Source: Acidobacteriota bacterium (GTDB taxonomy: Bacteria; Acidobacteriota; Terriglobia; Terriglobales; Acidobacteriaceae). From it: a stretch of DNA of 34,095 nt. A program made the translations under genes and the position numbers. The DNA lies in the NCBI GenBank assembly GCA_021827845.1, contig JAKAUB010000158.1, positions 1-34,095 on the forward strand. Direction: 5' to 3'. Under the pieces are notes generated by a model. It was not told where the DNA came from. It made no database searches and was given only the letters and a program-made list of their open reading frames with translations. Positions within the stretch are counted from its first letter, which is position 1. Each line of letters opens with the position of its first letter. This document shows, one piece after another, positions 15,856-26,111 of the stretch.

Positions 15856-16962
15856 ATGAGCGAACCTGTCAGCACTCTGCCTGGAACCAACCGATTTGGG
15901 CCGTTTCGCGCCGGACAAATTCTGGAACGCACGGCGGACCTGATCCGCGAAAGCCCGATGGTCTTCTTCGGCATCGGCTTTCTGGCAATCGCCGCCGCGG
16001 CCGTGGCGGGCCTGGTCTTTGTCTTCGCAGAATTTTTGCTCCGCCATTTCAATCCAGACGGCAGCCCGGCGGCCCGGGCGCTGGCGCTGGCTCCGCTGGC
16101 CCTGCTTTGCTTTGGCGCAGCCTTTGTCGTGGCACAGATCGCGCAGGGCGCCTTCTTCGTGGCTGCGCGGCAGAAACTGGAAGGCGCCCGCCCGTCCGTC
16201 GGAGAGGCATGCAGCGCGGCCGCACAGCGGCTGGGAACCCTGGCTGGAATTGCGATTCTGATCGCCCTGCGGATCATCGGCTATCTGCTCGTGTTTTATC
16301 TGGTCTGCGCGATTGTTTTCGGCGTTCTGATCGCGGCTCTCGGTGGCATGCGCGTGCTGGCGTCCTTCAGTCCCGGCCATATGGCAAACTCCGGGGCCAT
16401 CCTTCTTCTGCTTCTCCTCGGACTTACATTTTTCGTCCTTTATTTGCTTTTTCTGGTTTGGCTTATCGCTCGCTATGCCCTGTCCGTTCCGGCTGCGATG
16501 GAAGAGGGCGTTCCGGCTGGTGACGCGATCCGCCGCTCGATTGCGCTGACGCACGGTGCCAAGGGAAGGGTCATCGCACTGCTGGTTTTCGCGTTTGGGA
16601 TCAATCTGGCGCTGGCGATCGTCACGCTTCCGGTCCAGATGCTTTCCATGCGCGGCACGGCCGCGGCCGCCACGTACCACTCGGTCTCGACGGCCGGTAT
16701 TGTTGTCATTCTTGCCATAACGCTTCTCCGCCTCCTTGTCGGTTGGGTGGTCTCCGTGTTTCTGGGCGTCGGATTTGTACTCTGCTATTTCGATCTGCGC
16801 GTGCGGAAGGAAAACTTCGGCGGTCCCACGGCGACGTTGCCGCCGGGTAGCCTCGCGGTTGTCGGCGGAGCAATGGCCACCCCGCAGGCGCCTGCGATTC
16901 ATCCATTGCCACTCGAGCCGCAGGCCACCGATCTTCCCCAGGACGACCTTCCGATTTCCTGA
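15856..16962 (+). CDS. Polytopic membrane protein, GDPD membrane-domain-like
   Basis: A 368-residue inner-membrane protein with six to seven long hydrophobic segments (for example VFFGIGFLAIAAAAVAGLVF, AILIALRIIGYLLVFYLVCA, ILLLLLLGLTFFVLYLLFLV) and a soluble Pro-rich C-terminal tail. The pattern RFGPFRAGQILERTADLIRE, then a segment with QGAFFVAARQKLEG, and RYALSVPAAMEEGVPAGDAI resembles the membrane domain found next to glycerophosphodiester phosphodiesterases and in stand-alone proteins of unknown role. There is no phosphodiesterase domain here, so no enzyme activity is claimed. The start has GAGGAA about ten bases upstream. It lies between the propeller-like gene and gltB on the same strand, with gaps of 86 and 202 bp. 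Confidence 0.7.
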   Translation: MSEPVSTLPGTNRFGPFRAGQILERTADLIRESPMVFFGIGFLAIAAAAVAGLVFVFAEFLLRHFNPDGSPAARALALAPLALLCFGAAFVVAQIAQGAFFVAARQKLEGARPSVGEACSAAAQRLGTLAGIAILIALRIIGYLLVFYLVCAIVFGVLIAALGGMRVLASFSPGHMANSGAILLLLLLGLTFFVLYLLFLVWLIARYALSVPAAMEEGVPAGDAIRRSIALTHGAKGRVIALLVFAFGINLALAIVTLPVQMLSMRGTAAAATYHSVSTAGIVVILAITLLRLLVGWVVSVFLGVGFVLCYFDLRVRKENFGGPTATLPPGSLAVVGGAMATPQAPAIHPLPLEPQATDLPQDDLPIS

Positions 16963-17001
16963 CGCCCGGTCGTTTATTTGCGGGAAGGATGCAGCGCGGA
17001 A

Positions 17002-17032
17002 ATTGCCGCAGCCGCGCCCCTGCGTCGGCAAT
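17002..17032 (+). repeat. Inverted repeat upstream of gltB
   Basis: ATTGCCG (17002-17008) and CGGCAAT (17026-17032) form a perfect 7-bp dyad with a further CAG/CTG match inside. It lies 133 bp before the gltB start and just before a TACACT hexamer (17039-17044). No T tract follows, so an operator or a weak terminator of the preceding gene are both possible. The rest of the 202-bp gap shows no clear sigma-54 site. Confidence 0.35.
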
Positions 17033-17164
17033 GTGGGTTACACTATTGGCTCCGGTACATCCGACTTCCTTGTTCGTCCAGGATCAATCGCCTGGTACCG
17101 GCCCAGAGACAATTTTCTTATGACCCAGCTTTGACGGGACACCTACATCTCGAGAAGGACTTCC

Positions 17165-20100
17165 ATGCCGAACCACAGCATTGCCGCCGGCCTGCCCCAT
17201 GCTCAGGGGCTCTATCACCCCAGCAACGAACACGATGCCTGCGGCATGGGATTTGTCGCCAGCATTCGTGGAGAGCGCACCCACGCGATCATCGAGCAGG
17301 GCATTGAAGTACTCATTAATCTGACGCACCGCGGGGCCTGCGGCTGCGATGCTGAAACCGGCGATGGCGCCGGCCTCCTGATCCAGATTCCCCACAAATT
17401 CTTTGCGCGTGAGTGTGCCGCGCTTGGCTTTACGCTGCCTGCGTCCGGTGAGTATGGCGCCGGTATGGTCTTCTTCCCGGTGGAAAAACTGCCGCGCCTG
17501 CAGTGTGAAGGCATCTTCGAGAAAATTGTCAAAGAAGAGGGTCTGACGGTTCTTGGCTGGCGCGACACCCCCTGCGACGGAGATGCCATTGGCCGGGTGG
17601 CGCGCGCCTCGCAGCCTTACATCCAGCAGATTTTCGTCGGCCGGCCAGCGGGCATGGATGAGGATGCGTTTGAGCGCAAGCTCTACGTTGTGCGCAAGCG
17701 TGTGGAGGCGCAGATTGATGCCTCCGATATTGACGATAAGCACTTTTTCTACATCCCGTCCCTGTCGTCGCGCACCATCGTGTACAAGGGGCTGCTGCTG
17801 GCGCCACAGATCGCCAAATTCTACGGCGAGCTTTCGGATCCGGACGCGGTAAGCGCCATTTGCCTGGTGCATCAGCGGTTTTCCACCAATACATTTCCGA
17901 GCTGGCGTCTGGCGCATCCGTTCCGGTTTGTCGCGCACAACGGCGAGATCAACACCCTGCGCGGCAACGTGAACTGGATGCATGCGCGGCAGTCTGTGCT
18001 GCAGTCGCCGCTGTTTGGGGAGGACCTGAAGAAAATCTTCCCGGTGGTTGAAACCGAAAGCAGCGACTCCTCGGCTTTTGATAACGCACTGGAACTGCTG
18101 TTCCACTCCGGTCGCAGCATGCCGCATTGCATGGCCATGCTGATTCCGGAAGCTTGGGCGGGCAATCCGCATATGGCGCCGGAGAAGCGCGCGTTTTACG
18201 AATACCACGCGTCGCTGATGGAGCCGTGGGATGGGCCGGCCGCCATCGCCTTTACGGATGGCCGCGTGATTGGCGCCACGCTGGACCGCAACGGGCTTCG
18301 TCCCGGCCGGTACGTGGTGACCAAGGACGACATTGTGGTGATGGCGTCTGAAGCAGGCGTTCTCGATGTGCCAGCGGGAAATATCCGCAAAAAAGGTCGG
18401 TTGCAGCCAGGCAAAATGTTTCTGGTCGATACCGTTCGCCAGCAGATTGTCTCGGATAAGGAGATCAAAAAGGAGCTCGCGAGCCGCAAGCCGTACGAGG
18501 AATGGTTGCGCTCCAATCAGATCACGCTGGACCAGTTGCCGGAGCCGTCGCGTGTGCATGGCTCCAACCACAGCACCATGCTGCGCCGTCAGCGCGCTTT
18601 CGGATACTCCGAAGAAGACCTGACGATGATTCTGGAGCCGATGGCCAGCAAGGGTGAGGAGCCGATCGGTTCGATGGGCACCGATACGCCGCTGGCCTGC
18701 CTGTCGGACCGCCCGCAGATGTTGTTCAACTACTTCCGCCAGCTTTTTGCGCAGGTGACAAATCCGCCGATCGATCCGATCCGCGAAGAGATGGTCATGT
18801 CGCTGACCAGCTTCATTGGGATTGAGCGCAACATTCTGGAAGAGACGCCGCTGAACTGCCACACCCTCAAGCTGCCGCATGCCCTGCTGACGAACCGTGA
18901 TCTTGAGAAACTGCGGCGTGTATCGACCGGGGATTTGCTGGCGACGACACTACCGGCGCTTTTCCGGGCGCAGGATGGTGAGCAGGGGCTGAAGCGTGCG
19001 CTCGATGAGCTGTGCCAGCGTGCCTCACTGGCCGTGCGCAGCGGCTATACGCTGTTGATTTTGTCGGATCGCGGAGTCGATGCGCAGTACGCGCCAATCC
19101 CGAGTCTGTTGGCATTGGCTGCGGTTCACAATTTGCTTGTGCGCGAAGAGACGCGCACGCAGGTCGCGCTGATTCTGGAGACGGGCGAGCCGCGCGAGGT
19201 GATGCATTTTGCGCTTCTGATTGGTTTTGGCGCCAGCGCTATCAACCCCTATCTGGCGATGGATTCGATTCGCGACCTCGCGCATCGCGGCTATCTGACG
19301 AACGGCGTGAGCCCGGATGCGGCGGTAAAAAACTTCATTAAGGCGATCAACAAAGGGCTGCTCAAAACATTCTCAAAAATGGGAATCTCCACACTGCAAA
19401 GTTACCGCGGTGCGCAGGTTTTTGAGGCGGTCGGACTCAACCATGACCTAATGAAGGCCTATTTCAAAGGCGTTGCTTCGCGGGTGGAAGGTGTGGGGCT
19501 GGATGTGCTGGCGCGCGAGGCCCAGTCGAAACACCATCATGCCTTTGCCGCCATGAGCGAGTCGCAGCCGGACCTGACGACCGGGGGCGTGTATCACTAT
19601 CGCGCGGATGGCGAATATCATCTGCTGAATCCGCTATCGATCAGCAAGCTGCAGCACTCGGTACGCAGCGGCGACGCCAAAACGTTTGAAGAATATACCC
19701 AACTGATCGACGAGCAGAACCGCAACATGAGCACGCTGCGGAGCCTGATGCGCATCAAGGAAGCGGCGCAGCCAGTACCACTGGAAGAAGTGGAACCGGC
19801 TCGGGAAATTGTGAAGCGCTTCACGACGGGCGCCATGTCGTTCGGCTCCATCAGCCAGGAGGCCCACGAGACGCTGGCCATTGCCATGAACCGTATCGGT
19901 GGCAAGTCAAATACGGGCGAGGGCGGCGAAGACGAAGCCCGCTTCACGCCGGATGCGAATGGCGACTCCCGCCGCAGCGCGGTGAAGCAGGTGGCGTCCG
20001 GCCGCTTCGGCGTTACGACGAATTACCTGGTGAATGCCGACGAGCTGCAGATCAAGATGGCGCAGGGCGCCAAGCCCGGCGAGGGCGGTCAGCTGCCAGG

Positions 20101-21748
20101 GCACAAGGTGGATGAAAACATCGCCCGCATCCGCCACTCCACGCCAGGCGTTGGACTGATCTCTCCGCCGCCGCATCACGATATCTACTCGATCGAAGAT
20201 TTGGCGCAGCTCATCTATGACCTGAAGAATGTAAATCCGCGCGCTCGCATCGCCGTCAAGCTGGTGGCGGAGGTGGGTGTGGGCACGGTCGCGGCCGGTG
20301 TATCCAAAGCGCATGCCGACGTCGTTCTGATTAGCGGAGACAGCGGTGGGACCGGTGCTTCGCCGCTCAGTTCCATTAAGCACGCCGGTCTGCCCTGGGA
20401 GCTTGGGCTGGCAGAGACGCAGCAGGTGCTGCTGCTGAATGATCTGCGCAGCCGCATCCGCGTGCAGACTGACGGCAAGCTGCAGACAGGCCGCGACGTT
20501 GTGATTGCAGCGCTGCTGGGCGCAGAGGAGTTTGGCTTTGCCACCACGCCGCTGATCGCGATGGGCTGCATCATGATCCGCAAGTGCCATCTGAACACCT
20601 GCCCGGTAGGCATTGCGACGCAGGACCCTGAACTGCGCCGCCGTTTCCAGGGACAGCCGGAACATGTGATCAACTTCATGTTCTTCATTGCGGGACAGGT
20701 GCGCAGCTATATGGCGAAGATGGGCTTCCGCACGTTTGATGAGATGGTCGGCCGCGTCGATATGCTCGACACCCGGCCTGCCGTCGATCACTGGAAGGCC
20801 AGTGGCCTGGATCTGTCCTCCATTTTGTACAGCCCCGAACTGCCCGCACGCGTGGCCCGCCGCTGCACCCAGGCGCAGGACCACGCATTGCATCAGGCGC
20901 TGGATCATGAACTGATCGAATTGGCGCGCCCGGCGCTCGAGCAGGGCAAGCCGGTGTCGGCTTCGCTGGCTGTGCGGAATATTCATCGCACCGTTGGCGC
21001 CATGCTGGGCGGTGAAGTCGTCCGCCGCTATGGCGCGGCAGGACTGCCGGACGATACGATCCGGTTCAACTTTGCTGGCTCCGCGGGCCAGAGCTTTGGT
21101 GCATTCCTGCCCAACGGCATTACGCTCACGCTGGAAGGCGAAGCGAATGACTACGTAGGCAAAGGCCTATCCGGCGGCCGCATCGTTATGTATCCTCCGC
21201 GCGGGTCTAGCTTCCTGCCGGAAGAGAGCGTGCTGCTGGGTAACGTAGCCCTCTATGGAGCCACCAGCGGGGAAGTATTTCTCAGCGGCGTTGCGGGCGA
21301 ACGCTTCGCAGTCCGCAACTCTGGCGCGACCGCCGTGGTTGAAGGGGTTGGCGATCACTGTTGCGAGTACATGACGAAGGGGCTGGTCGTCGTGCTCGGA
21401 TCTTGCGGGCGGAACTTTGCAGCAGGCATGAGCGGGGGCATCGCGTTTGTGTTCGACGAGGGCGGATCGTTCGTCCAGAAGCGCTGCAACCAGGCGTCGG
21501 TCGATCTTGAGCCGCTCACCGAAACCCAGGATGTATTTACGCTGCGCGCGCTGATCACGCGGCATCGCGACCTGACCGGCAGCCCACGCGCCGGCTGGAT
21601 TCTCGATAACTGGCGCGAAAGTCTCTCGCGCTTCGTCAAGGTCTTTCCGCATGAGTATCGCCGCGTGCTGCGCAGCCGTCCGGTGATGCTGCCGGCGGCC
21701 CACGCAGCAGAAACAACTTCAATGACCCGGCAGGTGCTCCATGGCTAA
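17165..21748 (+). CDS. gltB: Glutamate synthase, large (alpha) subunit
   Basis: GltB takes ammonia from glutamine and adds it to 2-oxoglutarate, giving two glutamates; with glutamine synthetase it forms the main ammonia assimilation route. The 1527-residue protein has the class-II glutamine amidotransferase domain with the nucleophile Cys26 in EHDACGMGF, which becomes N-terminal after removal of a 25-residue propeptide. A central domain and the FMN-binding barrel follow, with [16 protein letters not shown] and [13 protein letters not shown]; the 3Fe-4S cysteines are C1135, C1141 and C1146 ([13 protein letters not shown]). The C-terminal GXGXG beta-helix ends the protein. GAAGGA precedes the ATG. 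Its end overlaps gltD by 8 bp. Length and domain order match the bacterial NADPH-type enzyme. Confidence 0.97.
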   Translation: MPNHSIAAGLPHAQGLYHPSNEHDACGMGFVASIRGERTHAIIEQGIEVLINLTHRGACGCDAETGDGAGLLIQIPHKFFARECAALGFTLPASGEYGAGMVFFPVEKLPRLQCEGIFEKIVKEEGLTVLGWRDTPCDGDAIGRVARASQPYIQQIFVGRPAGMDEDAFERKLYVVRKRVEAQIDASDIDDKHFFYIPSLSSRTIVYKGLLLAPQIAKFYGELSDPDAVSAICLVHQRFSTNTFPSWRLAHPFRFVAHNGEINTLRGNVNWMHARQSVLQSPLFGEDLKKIFPVVETESSDSSAFDNALELLFHSGRSMPHCMAMLIPEAWAGNPHMAPEKRAFYEYHASLMEPWDGPAAIAFTDGRVIGATLDRNGLRPGRYVVTKDDIVVMASEAGVLDVPAGNIRKKGRLQPGKMFLVDTVRQQIVSDKEIKKELASRKPYEEWLRSNQITLDQLPEPSRVHGSNHSTMLRRQRAFGYSEEDLTMILEPMASKGEEPIGSMGTDTPLACLSDRPQMLFNYFRQLFAQVTNPPIDPIREEMVMSLTSFIGIERNILEETPLNCHTLKLPHALLTNRDLEKLRRVSTGDLLATTLPALFRAQDGEQGLKRALDELCQRASLAVRSGYTLLILSDRGVDAQYAPIPSLLALAAVHNLLVREETRTQVALILETGEPREVMHFALLIGFGASAINPYLAMDSIRDLAHRGYLTNGVSPDAAVKNFIKAINKGLLKTFSKMGISTLQSYRGAQVFEAVGLNHDLMKAYFKGVASRVEGVGLDVLAREAQSKHHHAFAAMSESQPDLTTGGVYHYRADGEYHLLNPLSISKLQHSVRSGDAKTFEEYTQLIDEQNRNMSTLRSLMRIKEAAQPVPLEEVEPAREIVKRFTTGAMSFGSISQEAHETLAIAMNRIGGKSNTGEGGEDEARFTPDANGDSRRSAVKQVASGRFGVTTNYLVNADELQIKMAQGAKPGEGGQLPGHKVDENIARIRHSTPGVGLISPPPHHDIYSIEDLAQLIYDLKNVNPRARIAVKLVAEVGVGTVAAGVSKAHADVVLISGDSGGTGASPLSSIKHAGLPWELGLAETQQVLLLNDLRSRIRVQTDGKLQTGRDVVIAALLGAEEFGFATTPLIAMGCIMIRKCHLNTCPVGIATQDPELRRRFQGQPEHVINFMFFIAGQVRSYMAKMGFRTFDEMVGRVDMLDTRPAVDHWKASGLDLSSILYSPELPARVARRCTQAQDHALHQALDHELIELARPALEQGKPVSASLAVRNIHRTVGAMLGGEVVRRYGAAGLPDDTIRFNFAGSAGQSFGAFLPNGITLTLEGEANDYVGKGLSGGRIVMYPPRGSSFLPEESVLLGNVALYGATSGEVFLSGVAGERFAVRNSGATAVVEGVGDHCCEYMTKGLVVVLGSCGRNFAAGMSGGIAFVFDEGGSFVQKRCNQASVDLEPLTETQDVFTLRALITRHRDLTGSPRAGWILDNWRESLSRFVKVFPHEYRRVLRSRPVMLPAAHAAETTSMTRQVLHG

Positions 21749-23192
21749 GCCCACTGGATTTATGGAATTTTCGCGCGAGCTTCCGGAGCGACGTCCTGTG
21801 ACGGAGCGCGTGAATGACTGGTTTGAAATCTACCGCGCGTTTCCTGAAGAAAAGCAGCAGGAGCAGGCGGCCCGCTGTATGGATTGCGGCGTGCCGTTCT
21901 GCCACTCCGGCTGCCCGGTCAACAACATCATTCCAGACTGGAATGACATGGTGTATCGCGGCCGCTGGAAAGAGGCGATCCGCCGTCTGCACGCGACCAA
22001 CAATTTCCCGGAGTTCACCGGCCGCATCTGCCCGGCGCCGTGCGAGGCTGCCTGTGTTCTTGGCATCAATGCTCCTCCGGTTGCGATCAAGCAGATTGAG
22101 AAGAGCATTATTGAGCACGCGTTTGAAGAAGGTTGGGTGCAGCCCGAACCGCCCGCCGTGCTGACTGGGAAACGCGTGGCAGTGATCGGCTCCGGCCCCG
22201 CAGGATTAGCCGCTGCGCAACAGTTGCGCCGCGCTGGCCATGAAGTCCGCGTCTATGAAAAGGCCGACCGCATCGGCGGCCTGCTGCGCTACGGCATTCC
22301 CAACTTCAAGCTGGAGAAGACGGTCCTCGACCGCCGGCTGGAACAGATGCAGGCCGAAGGCGTGGAGTTTGTCACCAGTGCGCACGTTGGCCGCAATGTG
22401 GATGTGGAGGAACTGCGTCGCACCCACGACGCCATTCTGTTAGCCGGTGGCGCAGAACATCCCCGCGACCTTCAGGTGCCCGGGAGAGAGCTGAAAGGCA
22501 TTTATTACGCGATGGAATTTCTGCCCCAGCAGAACCATCGTTGCGAAGGGGATGCAGTGGCAGAGCACACGGCCATCTCCGCAGCGGGCAAACACGTCAT
22601 CATCATCGGCGGCGGAGATACGGGAGCCGATTGCCTGGGAACCTGTCACCGGCAGAAGGCCGCCTCTGTTGAGCAATTTGAGATCATGCCGACGCCTCCG
22701 GCGGAGCGTTCGCCCCTGACGCCATGGCCGCTGTGGCCCATGCAGCTGCGTACCGAAGGCGCTCACGAAGAAGGCGGCAGACGGAACTGGAGCGTTGCGA
22801 CCACCCGCTTTACGGGCGATGATCAGGGCAATGTGAAGGAGCTGCATGCCGTGCGTGTCGGACCTCCGCCAAAATTTGCGCCGGAACCCGGATCGGAGTT
22901 CGTCATGCGCGCGGACCTGGTTCTGTTAGCGATGGGCTTTCTTGGGCCGGTGCGCAGCGGACTGCTGGAGCAGCTTGGGGTCGCACTCGACGCACGTGGA
23001 AACGTCGCCGCCGGTGCCGATTTTATGACCTCTGTGCCGGGCGTGTTTGCAGCGGGCGATCTGCGGCGCGGACAATCGCTGGTGGTCTGGGCAATCTCCG
23101 AGGGGCGAAAAGCTGCGGCCGCGATGGATCGCTATCTGATGGCGCCGCGGATGCTGGAGCAGGCCGAGATGGCAACGGCCGGAGCGCGATAA
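21741..23192 (+). CDS. gltD: Glutamate synthase, small (beta) subunit
   Basis: GltD passes electrons from NADPH through FAD and 4Fe-4S clusters to GltB. The 483-residue protein has the N-terminal cluster ligands C46, C49, C54 and C58, a second set in CPAPCEAAC (97-105), the FAD motif [10 protein letters not shown] (150-159) and the NADPH motif GGGDTGADC, ending with the second FAD block [22 protein letters not shown]. Its ATG overlaps the last codons of gltB (ATGGCTAA), so the pair is translationally coupled. It converges on the porin gene with only 7 bp between stop codons and no terminator seen in the gap. Confidence 0.97.
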   Translation: MAKPTGFMEFSRELPERRPVTERVNDWFEIYRAFPEEKQQEQAARCMDCGVPFCHSGCPVNNIIPDWNDMVYRGRWKEAIRRLHATNNFPEFTGRICPAPCEAACVLGINAPPVAIKQIEKSIIEHAFEEGWVQPEPPAVLTGKRVAVIGSGPAGLAAAQQLRRAGHEVRVYEKADRIGGLLRYGIPNFKLEKTVLDRRLEQMQAEGVEFVTSAHVGRNVDVEELRRTHDAILLAGGAEHPRDLQVPGRELKGIYYAMEFLPQQNHRCEGDAVAEHTAISAAGKHVIIIGGGDTGADCLGTCHRQKAASVEQFEIMPTPPAERSPLTPWPLWPMQLRTEGAHEEGGRRNWSVATTRFTGDDQGNVKELHAVRVGPPPKFAPEPGSEFVMRADLVLLAMGFLGPVRSGLLEQLGVALDARGNVAAGADFMTSVPGVFAAGDLRRGQSLVVWAISEGRKAAAAMDRYLMAPRMLEQAEMATAGAR

Positions 23193-23199
23193 CGGCGCG

Positions 23200-24408
23200 T
23201 TAAAACATCACGCCAGCTTCAATCGTTCCTCGCATCTGCGTTTTGTTTCCCCCGAACGGGCCGAACGCGTCGCCAGGTCCGGCATTGGCCACGCCAACCC
23301 AGGAAAACTCTCCGCGCGCGTAGGCGTGTTTGCGCTGGTAAGTAGGCGTAAGGGTCACGGAGCCTGCATCGCTGCCCGGTCCGTAGATCAGATTGAGCGA
23401 CGCACCTCCGACCTTGCCGGAGTTTTGAATGATCTCCCCGCGTGCCGCCAGAGCCCAATGCTGTCCCAGGGTACGCGAGGCCAGAAATGCCGCGCCGACG
23501 GTCGTCGTGGTGCGATCGGCGCCGATCGCTGTCTGTTGTGCCAGACGCGTGTATTGAAAATACGGCTGCAGCTTCCACGGCCCGGAGCTGCGGATATAGA
23601 TCAGGTCATAAACACTGGTGTTGTTCTGAAAAACAGGCGTCGCGAAGGTGGAGTAGCCGGTTCGTCCGATGTTCCCAGCCGCTGTCGCGCTTAAAGTATC
23701 CTTACTGTCCAATGCATAATTGACGGCGCCTGACAGCCAATTCCAGCGGTTGGAATAAAATCCGTCGTTCCAGCTGAGCGAAGTAGTGAGGGCGCGATGG
23801 ATGTAGTTGAGCTGGATGCCGCGATTGATGGCGTTCGTCTGGTTCCATAGCAGGCCGCGCTCGACGTTCATGTTCTGGAAGGTGAATAGTGCTTCTCCAC
23901 CCCATATCGAAGGCAGCTTGCCCGCCTGAATATTGAAGGATCTCGAAGGCGTGATCTGCAGATATGCGACAGGCACAGGCCCATATAGCCTGGAGACTTC
24001 CGTTGCAGTCGAGTAGAGCGGAGCGCCCAGCGACGGAAGGTTATAAGCGCCGATCTGAAAATAGAATTGCAGCCAACCCGTAGGCTTCTGCAGAAAAGCC
24101 TGCGCATTGCTGAATTCAATACGCGTCGAGGCATCCCCAGCGTCCGGGTGTGTCTGGCTGATCGGCATCAGCGACGCCAGACCGCCTGCGTCCCAGGTTC
24201 CAACAGGGCCCAAATGGAAGGAGCGCGGTGCGGGCAAGACTAACGGGCCGGCGACAGGGGGAAATGCCGCCGTCGCGGGGGCTTGCTGCGGCGCAGCGGA
24301 AGCTCCGCTGGATTGTTGGGCCAGCCCCGATGAACAGAGGGCCAATGTAGATATCGTAAGAACAGCGGCAAGCCGGGAAAATCGCACGAAGCAACAAGAC
24401 TCCTTCAT
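23200..24408 (-). CDS. Outer-membrane beta-barrel porin, BBP2 (OmpL-like) type
   Basis: A 402-residue exported protein: signal peptide with hydrophobic core LAAVLTISTLALCSSGLAQ, a Pro/Ala-rich linker, then a barrel with many alternating strands and aromatic girdles, ending GTIEAGVMF with the C-terminal Phe used for outer-membrane assembly. Blocks such as FQIGAYNLPSLG, FNIQAGKLPSIWGGEALF, NRGIQLNYIHRALTTSLSWNDGFYSNRW and FSWVGVANAG resemble the putative beta-barrel porin-2 family. Substrate unknown. The ATG at 24408 is preferred over the in-frame TTG at 24426. It is 51 bp downstream of the LysR gene on the same strand and convergent with gltD. Confidence 0.78.
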   Translation of the reverse strand: MKESCCFVRFSRLAAVLTISTLALCSSGLAQQSSGASAAPQQAPATAAFPPVAGPLVLPAPRSFHLGPVGTWDAGGLASLMPISQTHPDAGDASTRIEFSNAQAFLQKPTGWLQFYFQIGAYNLPSLGAPLYSTATEVSRLYGPVPVAYLQITPSRSFNIQAGKLPSIWGGEALFTFQNMNVERGLLWNQTNAINRGIQLNYIHRALTTSLSWNDGFYSNRWNWLSGAVNYALDSKDTLSATAAGNIGRTGYSTFATPVFQNNTSVYDLIYIRSSGPWKLQPYFQYTRLAQQTAIGADRTTTTVGAAFLASRTLGQHWALAARGEIIQNSGKVGGASLNLIYGPGSDAGSVTLTPTYQRKHAYARGEFSWVGVANAGPGDAFGPFGGNKTQMRGTIEAGVMF

Positions 24409-24459
24409 CAGTAGGAAGACAGGCAAGCGGGTGGAAACCCCGGAGGGACGCCCAGTTCG

Positions 24460-25341
24460 TTACTCGCGGATTCCTGTTGCGATATTCAGAAATTCCCGTG
24501 CTGCCCGCGTCAGCACGTGGTCGCGGTGGTGAATCAGGGCCAGGTCGCGGGCCAGGCGTACCCCCTCAAGCCGCACCGCCACCAACTTGCCGGCTTTTTC
24601 TTCGTCCACAAAGTTGATGCGCGGCAGAAAGCCCGCACCCATGCCGGCAACAATCAGCCGCTTCAGCAATTCTCCAGAGTCTACTTCCATCGCCAGTCGT
24701 GGTTGCAGATCGTGCATCTGGAAGATGCCTTCCAGCTGTTCGCGTTGCCGTCCTTGCTTCGGGAGCAGGAGCGGAAACTTCGCCAGCTCCTCGACGCGGA
24801 TCGTTGTACGCTGTGCCAGAGCATGGTCCGGCTGTACGGCCAGCACCAGCTCGTCTTTATGCACCGGAGCGATCGACAGGCGTTTATCTTTCAATGGAAG
24901 GGAGATAACGCCGAAGTCCACCTGCCGCTTGAGCACAGCTTCCAGGGTGCGTGCCCGCTCGGCGCGCACAATGCCGATGCCGACCTTAGGGCATTGCTTG
25001 CGGAACTCAGCAAAAATCGCAGGAAATACGTATAGGCAGGTTGTCTCGTTGGCGCTGATTGAGATGGCTCCGCGCGGCGCGCGATGCAGATCCGCGACGG
25101 TCATCTGGATATGGCTATAGCACTGCAGACAGTGCTCGGCGAACGGCTCAAACACACGCCCTGCCGCGGTTGTGCTCACCTTGCCGGATTTGCGGTCGAA
25201 CAGGCTGGCGCCCATCTCTTTTTCCAGCGAGCGGATCTGTGCAGAGATGGCCGGTTGTGTTACCCGCAGCTTTTCCGCTGCGCGGGAGAAGCTGCCCAGC
25301 TGACAAACTTCGAGAAACGTTCTTAGCTTTTCAAAGTCCAC
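24460..25341 (-). CDS. LysR-family transcriptional regulator
   Basis: A 293-residue regulator with an N-terminal winged helix-turn-helix (VDFEKLRTFLEVCQLGSF, SRAAEKLRVTQPAISAQIRS) and a periplasmic-binding-protein-like effector domain starting near GAISISANETTCLYVFP. The effector is unknown. The frame is open to 25479 but that part overlaps hisA; the GTG at 25341 leaves the standard LysR N-terminus and has a G-rich GGGGCGAG stretch just upstream. It follows hisA by 40 bp on the same strand with no terminator, so it could be read through from the his operon, and it precedes the porin gene, its most likely target by position. Confidence 0.9.
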   Translation of the reverse strand: MDFEKLRTFLEVCQLGSFSRAAEKLRVTQPAISAQIRSLEKEMGASLFDRKSGKVSTTAAGRVFEPFAEHCLQCYSHIQMTVADLHRAPRGAISISANETTCLYVFPAIFAEFRKQCPKVGIGIVRAERARTLEAVLKRQVDFGVISLPLKDKRLSIAPVHKDELVLAVQPDHALAQRTTIRVEELAKFPLLLPKQGRQREQLEGIFQMHDLQPRLAMEVDSGELLKRLIVAGMGAGFLPRINFVDEEKAGKLVAVRLEGVRLARDLALIHHRDHVLTRAAREFLNIATGIRE

Positions 25342-25381
25342 AAGTCTCGCCCCGTGGTTCAGTTTTGAAAGGATGCGACGA

Positions 25382-26071
25382 TTAAGCGGGCAGAGCGCCG
25401 GTATAAATCGCCATTCCCGCGACTGCATCGACGCCCATCGCGTCCAGCGTGTCAATCTCTTCCTGCGAACGGATTCCACCGGCGACGATCAACTGCCGCG
25501 TTGTTTCCTGGCGCAACGCGCGCGCGACGTCAATCGGAAATCCGGCCATCATGCCTTCACCGTCAATGTGGGTATAAAGAAATCCGCCACAGTACGGCTC
25601 CAACTCACGCATGGCCTGCGCGGGCGCCAGTGATATTTGCTCCTGCCATCCGCGCACGGCGACCTGGCCACCTTTTGCATCGACACTGAAAACCAGCGGG
25701 TCCAGGCCCACGCAGGCGGCCAGCTCGGCTGCAAAGGAGTGCCGGATGAGACCGTTGGCGCCGTTTGAGCCATCGAACAGCGATGAGCCAAGAATCACTT
25801 TGGAGGCGCCTGCGGCAAGCAAATCGCGCACGTCCTGCAACGTGCGGATACCCCCGCCAACTTGACATGGAAGTCTGCGCACGAACTGCTCGATCAGCCC
25901 TCGATTGTTTCCGGTTCTCTTGGCGGCATCCAGATCAATCAACTGAACGAGAGGGTAACCGGAAAAGCGATCGATCCAGTATTCGAAGTCATCGAAGTCC
26001 AGCGCCGGGCGTTCTCCCTGCACCAGTTGCACAATGCGGCCGCCCAAAAGATCGATGGAAGGAATCAGCAT
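25382..26071 (-). CDS. hisA: HisA: ProFAR isomerase (divergent)
   Basis: HisA opens the ribose of ProFAR to PRFAR, the fourth step of histidine synthesis. The 229-residue (beta-alpha)8 barrel starts LIPSIDLLGG with the base Asp7, has QVGGGIRTLQDV, the acid Asp131 in SVDAKGGQVAVRGWQE, and GGI (198-200) plus G-x-A-I-Y near the end for phosphate binding. It is unusual: the conserved T-D-I-S-R-D-G loop reads T-H-I-D-G-E-G (167-173), keeping the Thr but replacing the Asp by His, and the sequence is short by several residues. Position as the last gene of a his operon, 40 bp after hisF, supports the call. AGAGG precedes the ATG. An orthologue with changed catalytic details is my reading; a paralogue is less likely as no other hisA is visible. 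Confidence 0.85.
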   Translation of the reverse strand: MLIPSIDLLGGRIVQLVQGERPALDFDDFEYWIDRFSGYPLVQLIDLDAAKRTGNNRGLIEQFVRRLPCQVGGGIRTLQDVRDLLAAGASKVILGSSLFDGSNGANGLIRHSFAAELAACVGLDPLVFSVDAKGGQVAVRGWQEQISLAPAQAMRELEPYCGGFLYTHIDGEGMMAGFPIDVARALRQETTRQLIVAGGIRSQEEIDTLDAMGVDAVAGMAIYTGALPA

Positions 26072-26111
26072 TCGGACCTCTTCTTCTATTGTGCCGTGTT
26101 TTCCGGATTTT

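Noticed and set aside
17084-18880. A 598-codon open frame antisense to gltB
   Set aside because: It is a shadow of gltB; the sense strand encodes unmistakable glutamate synthase motifs, and long antisense frames are common at high GC.
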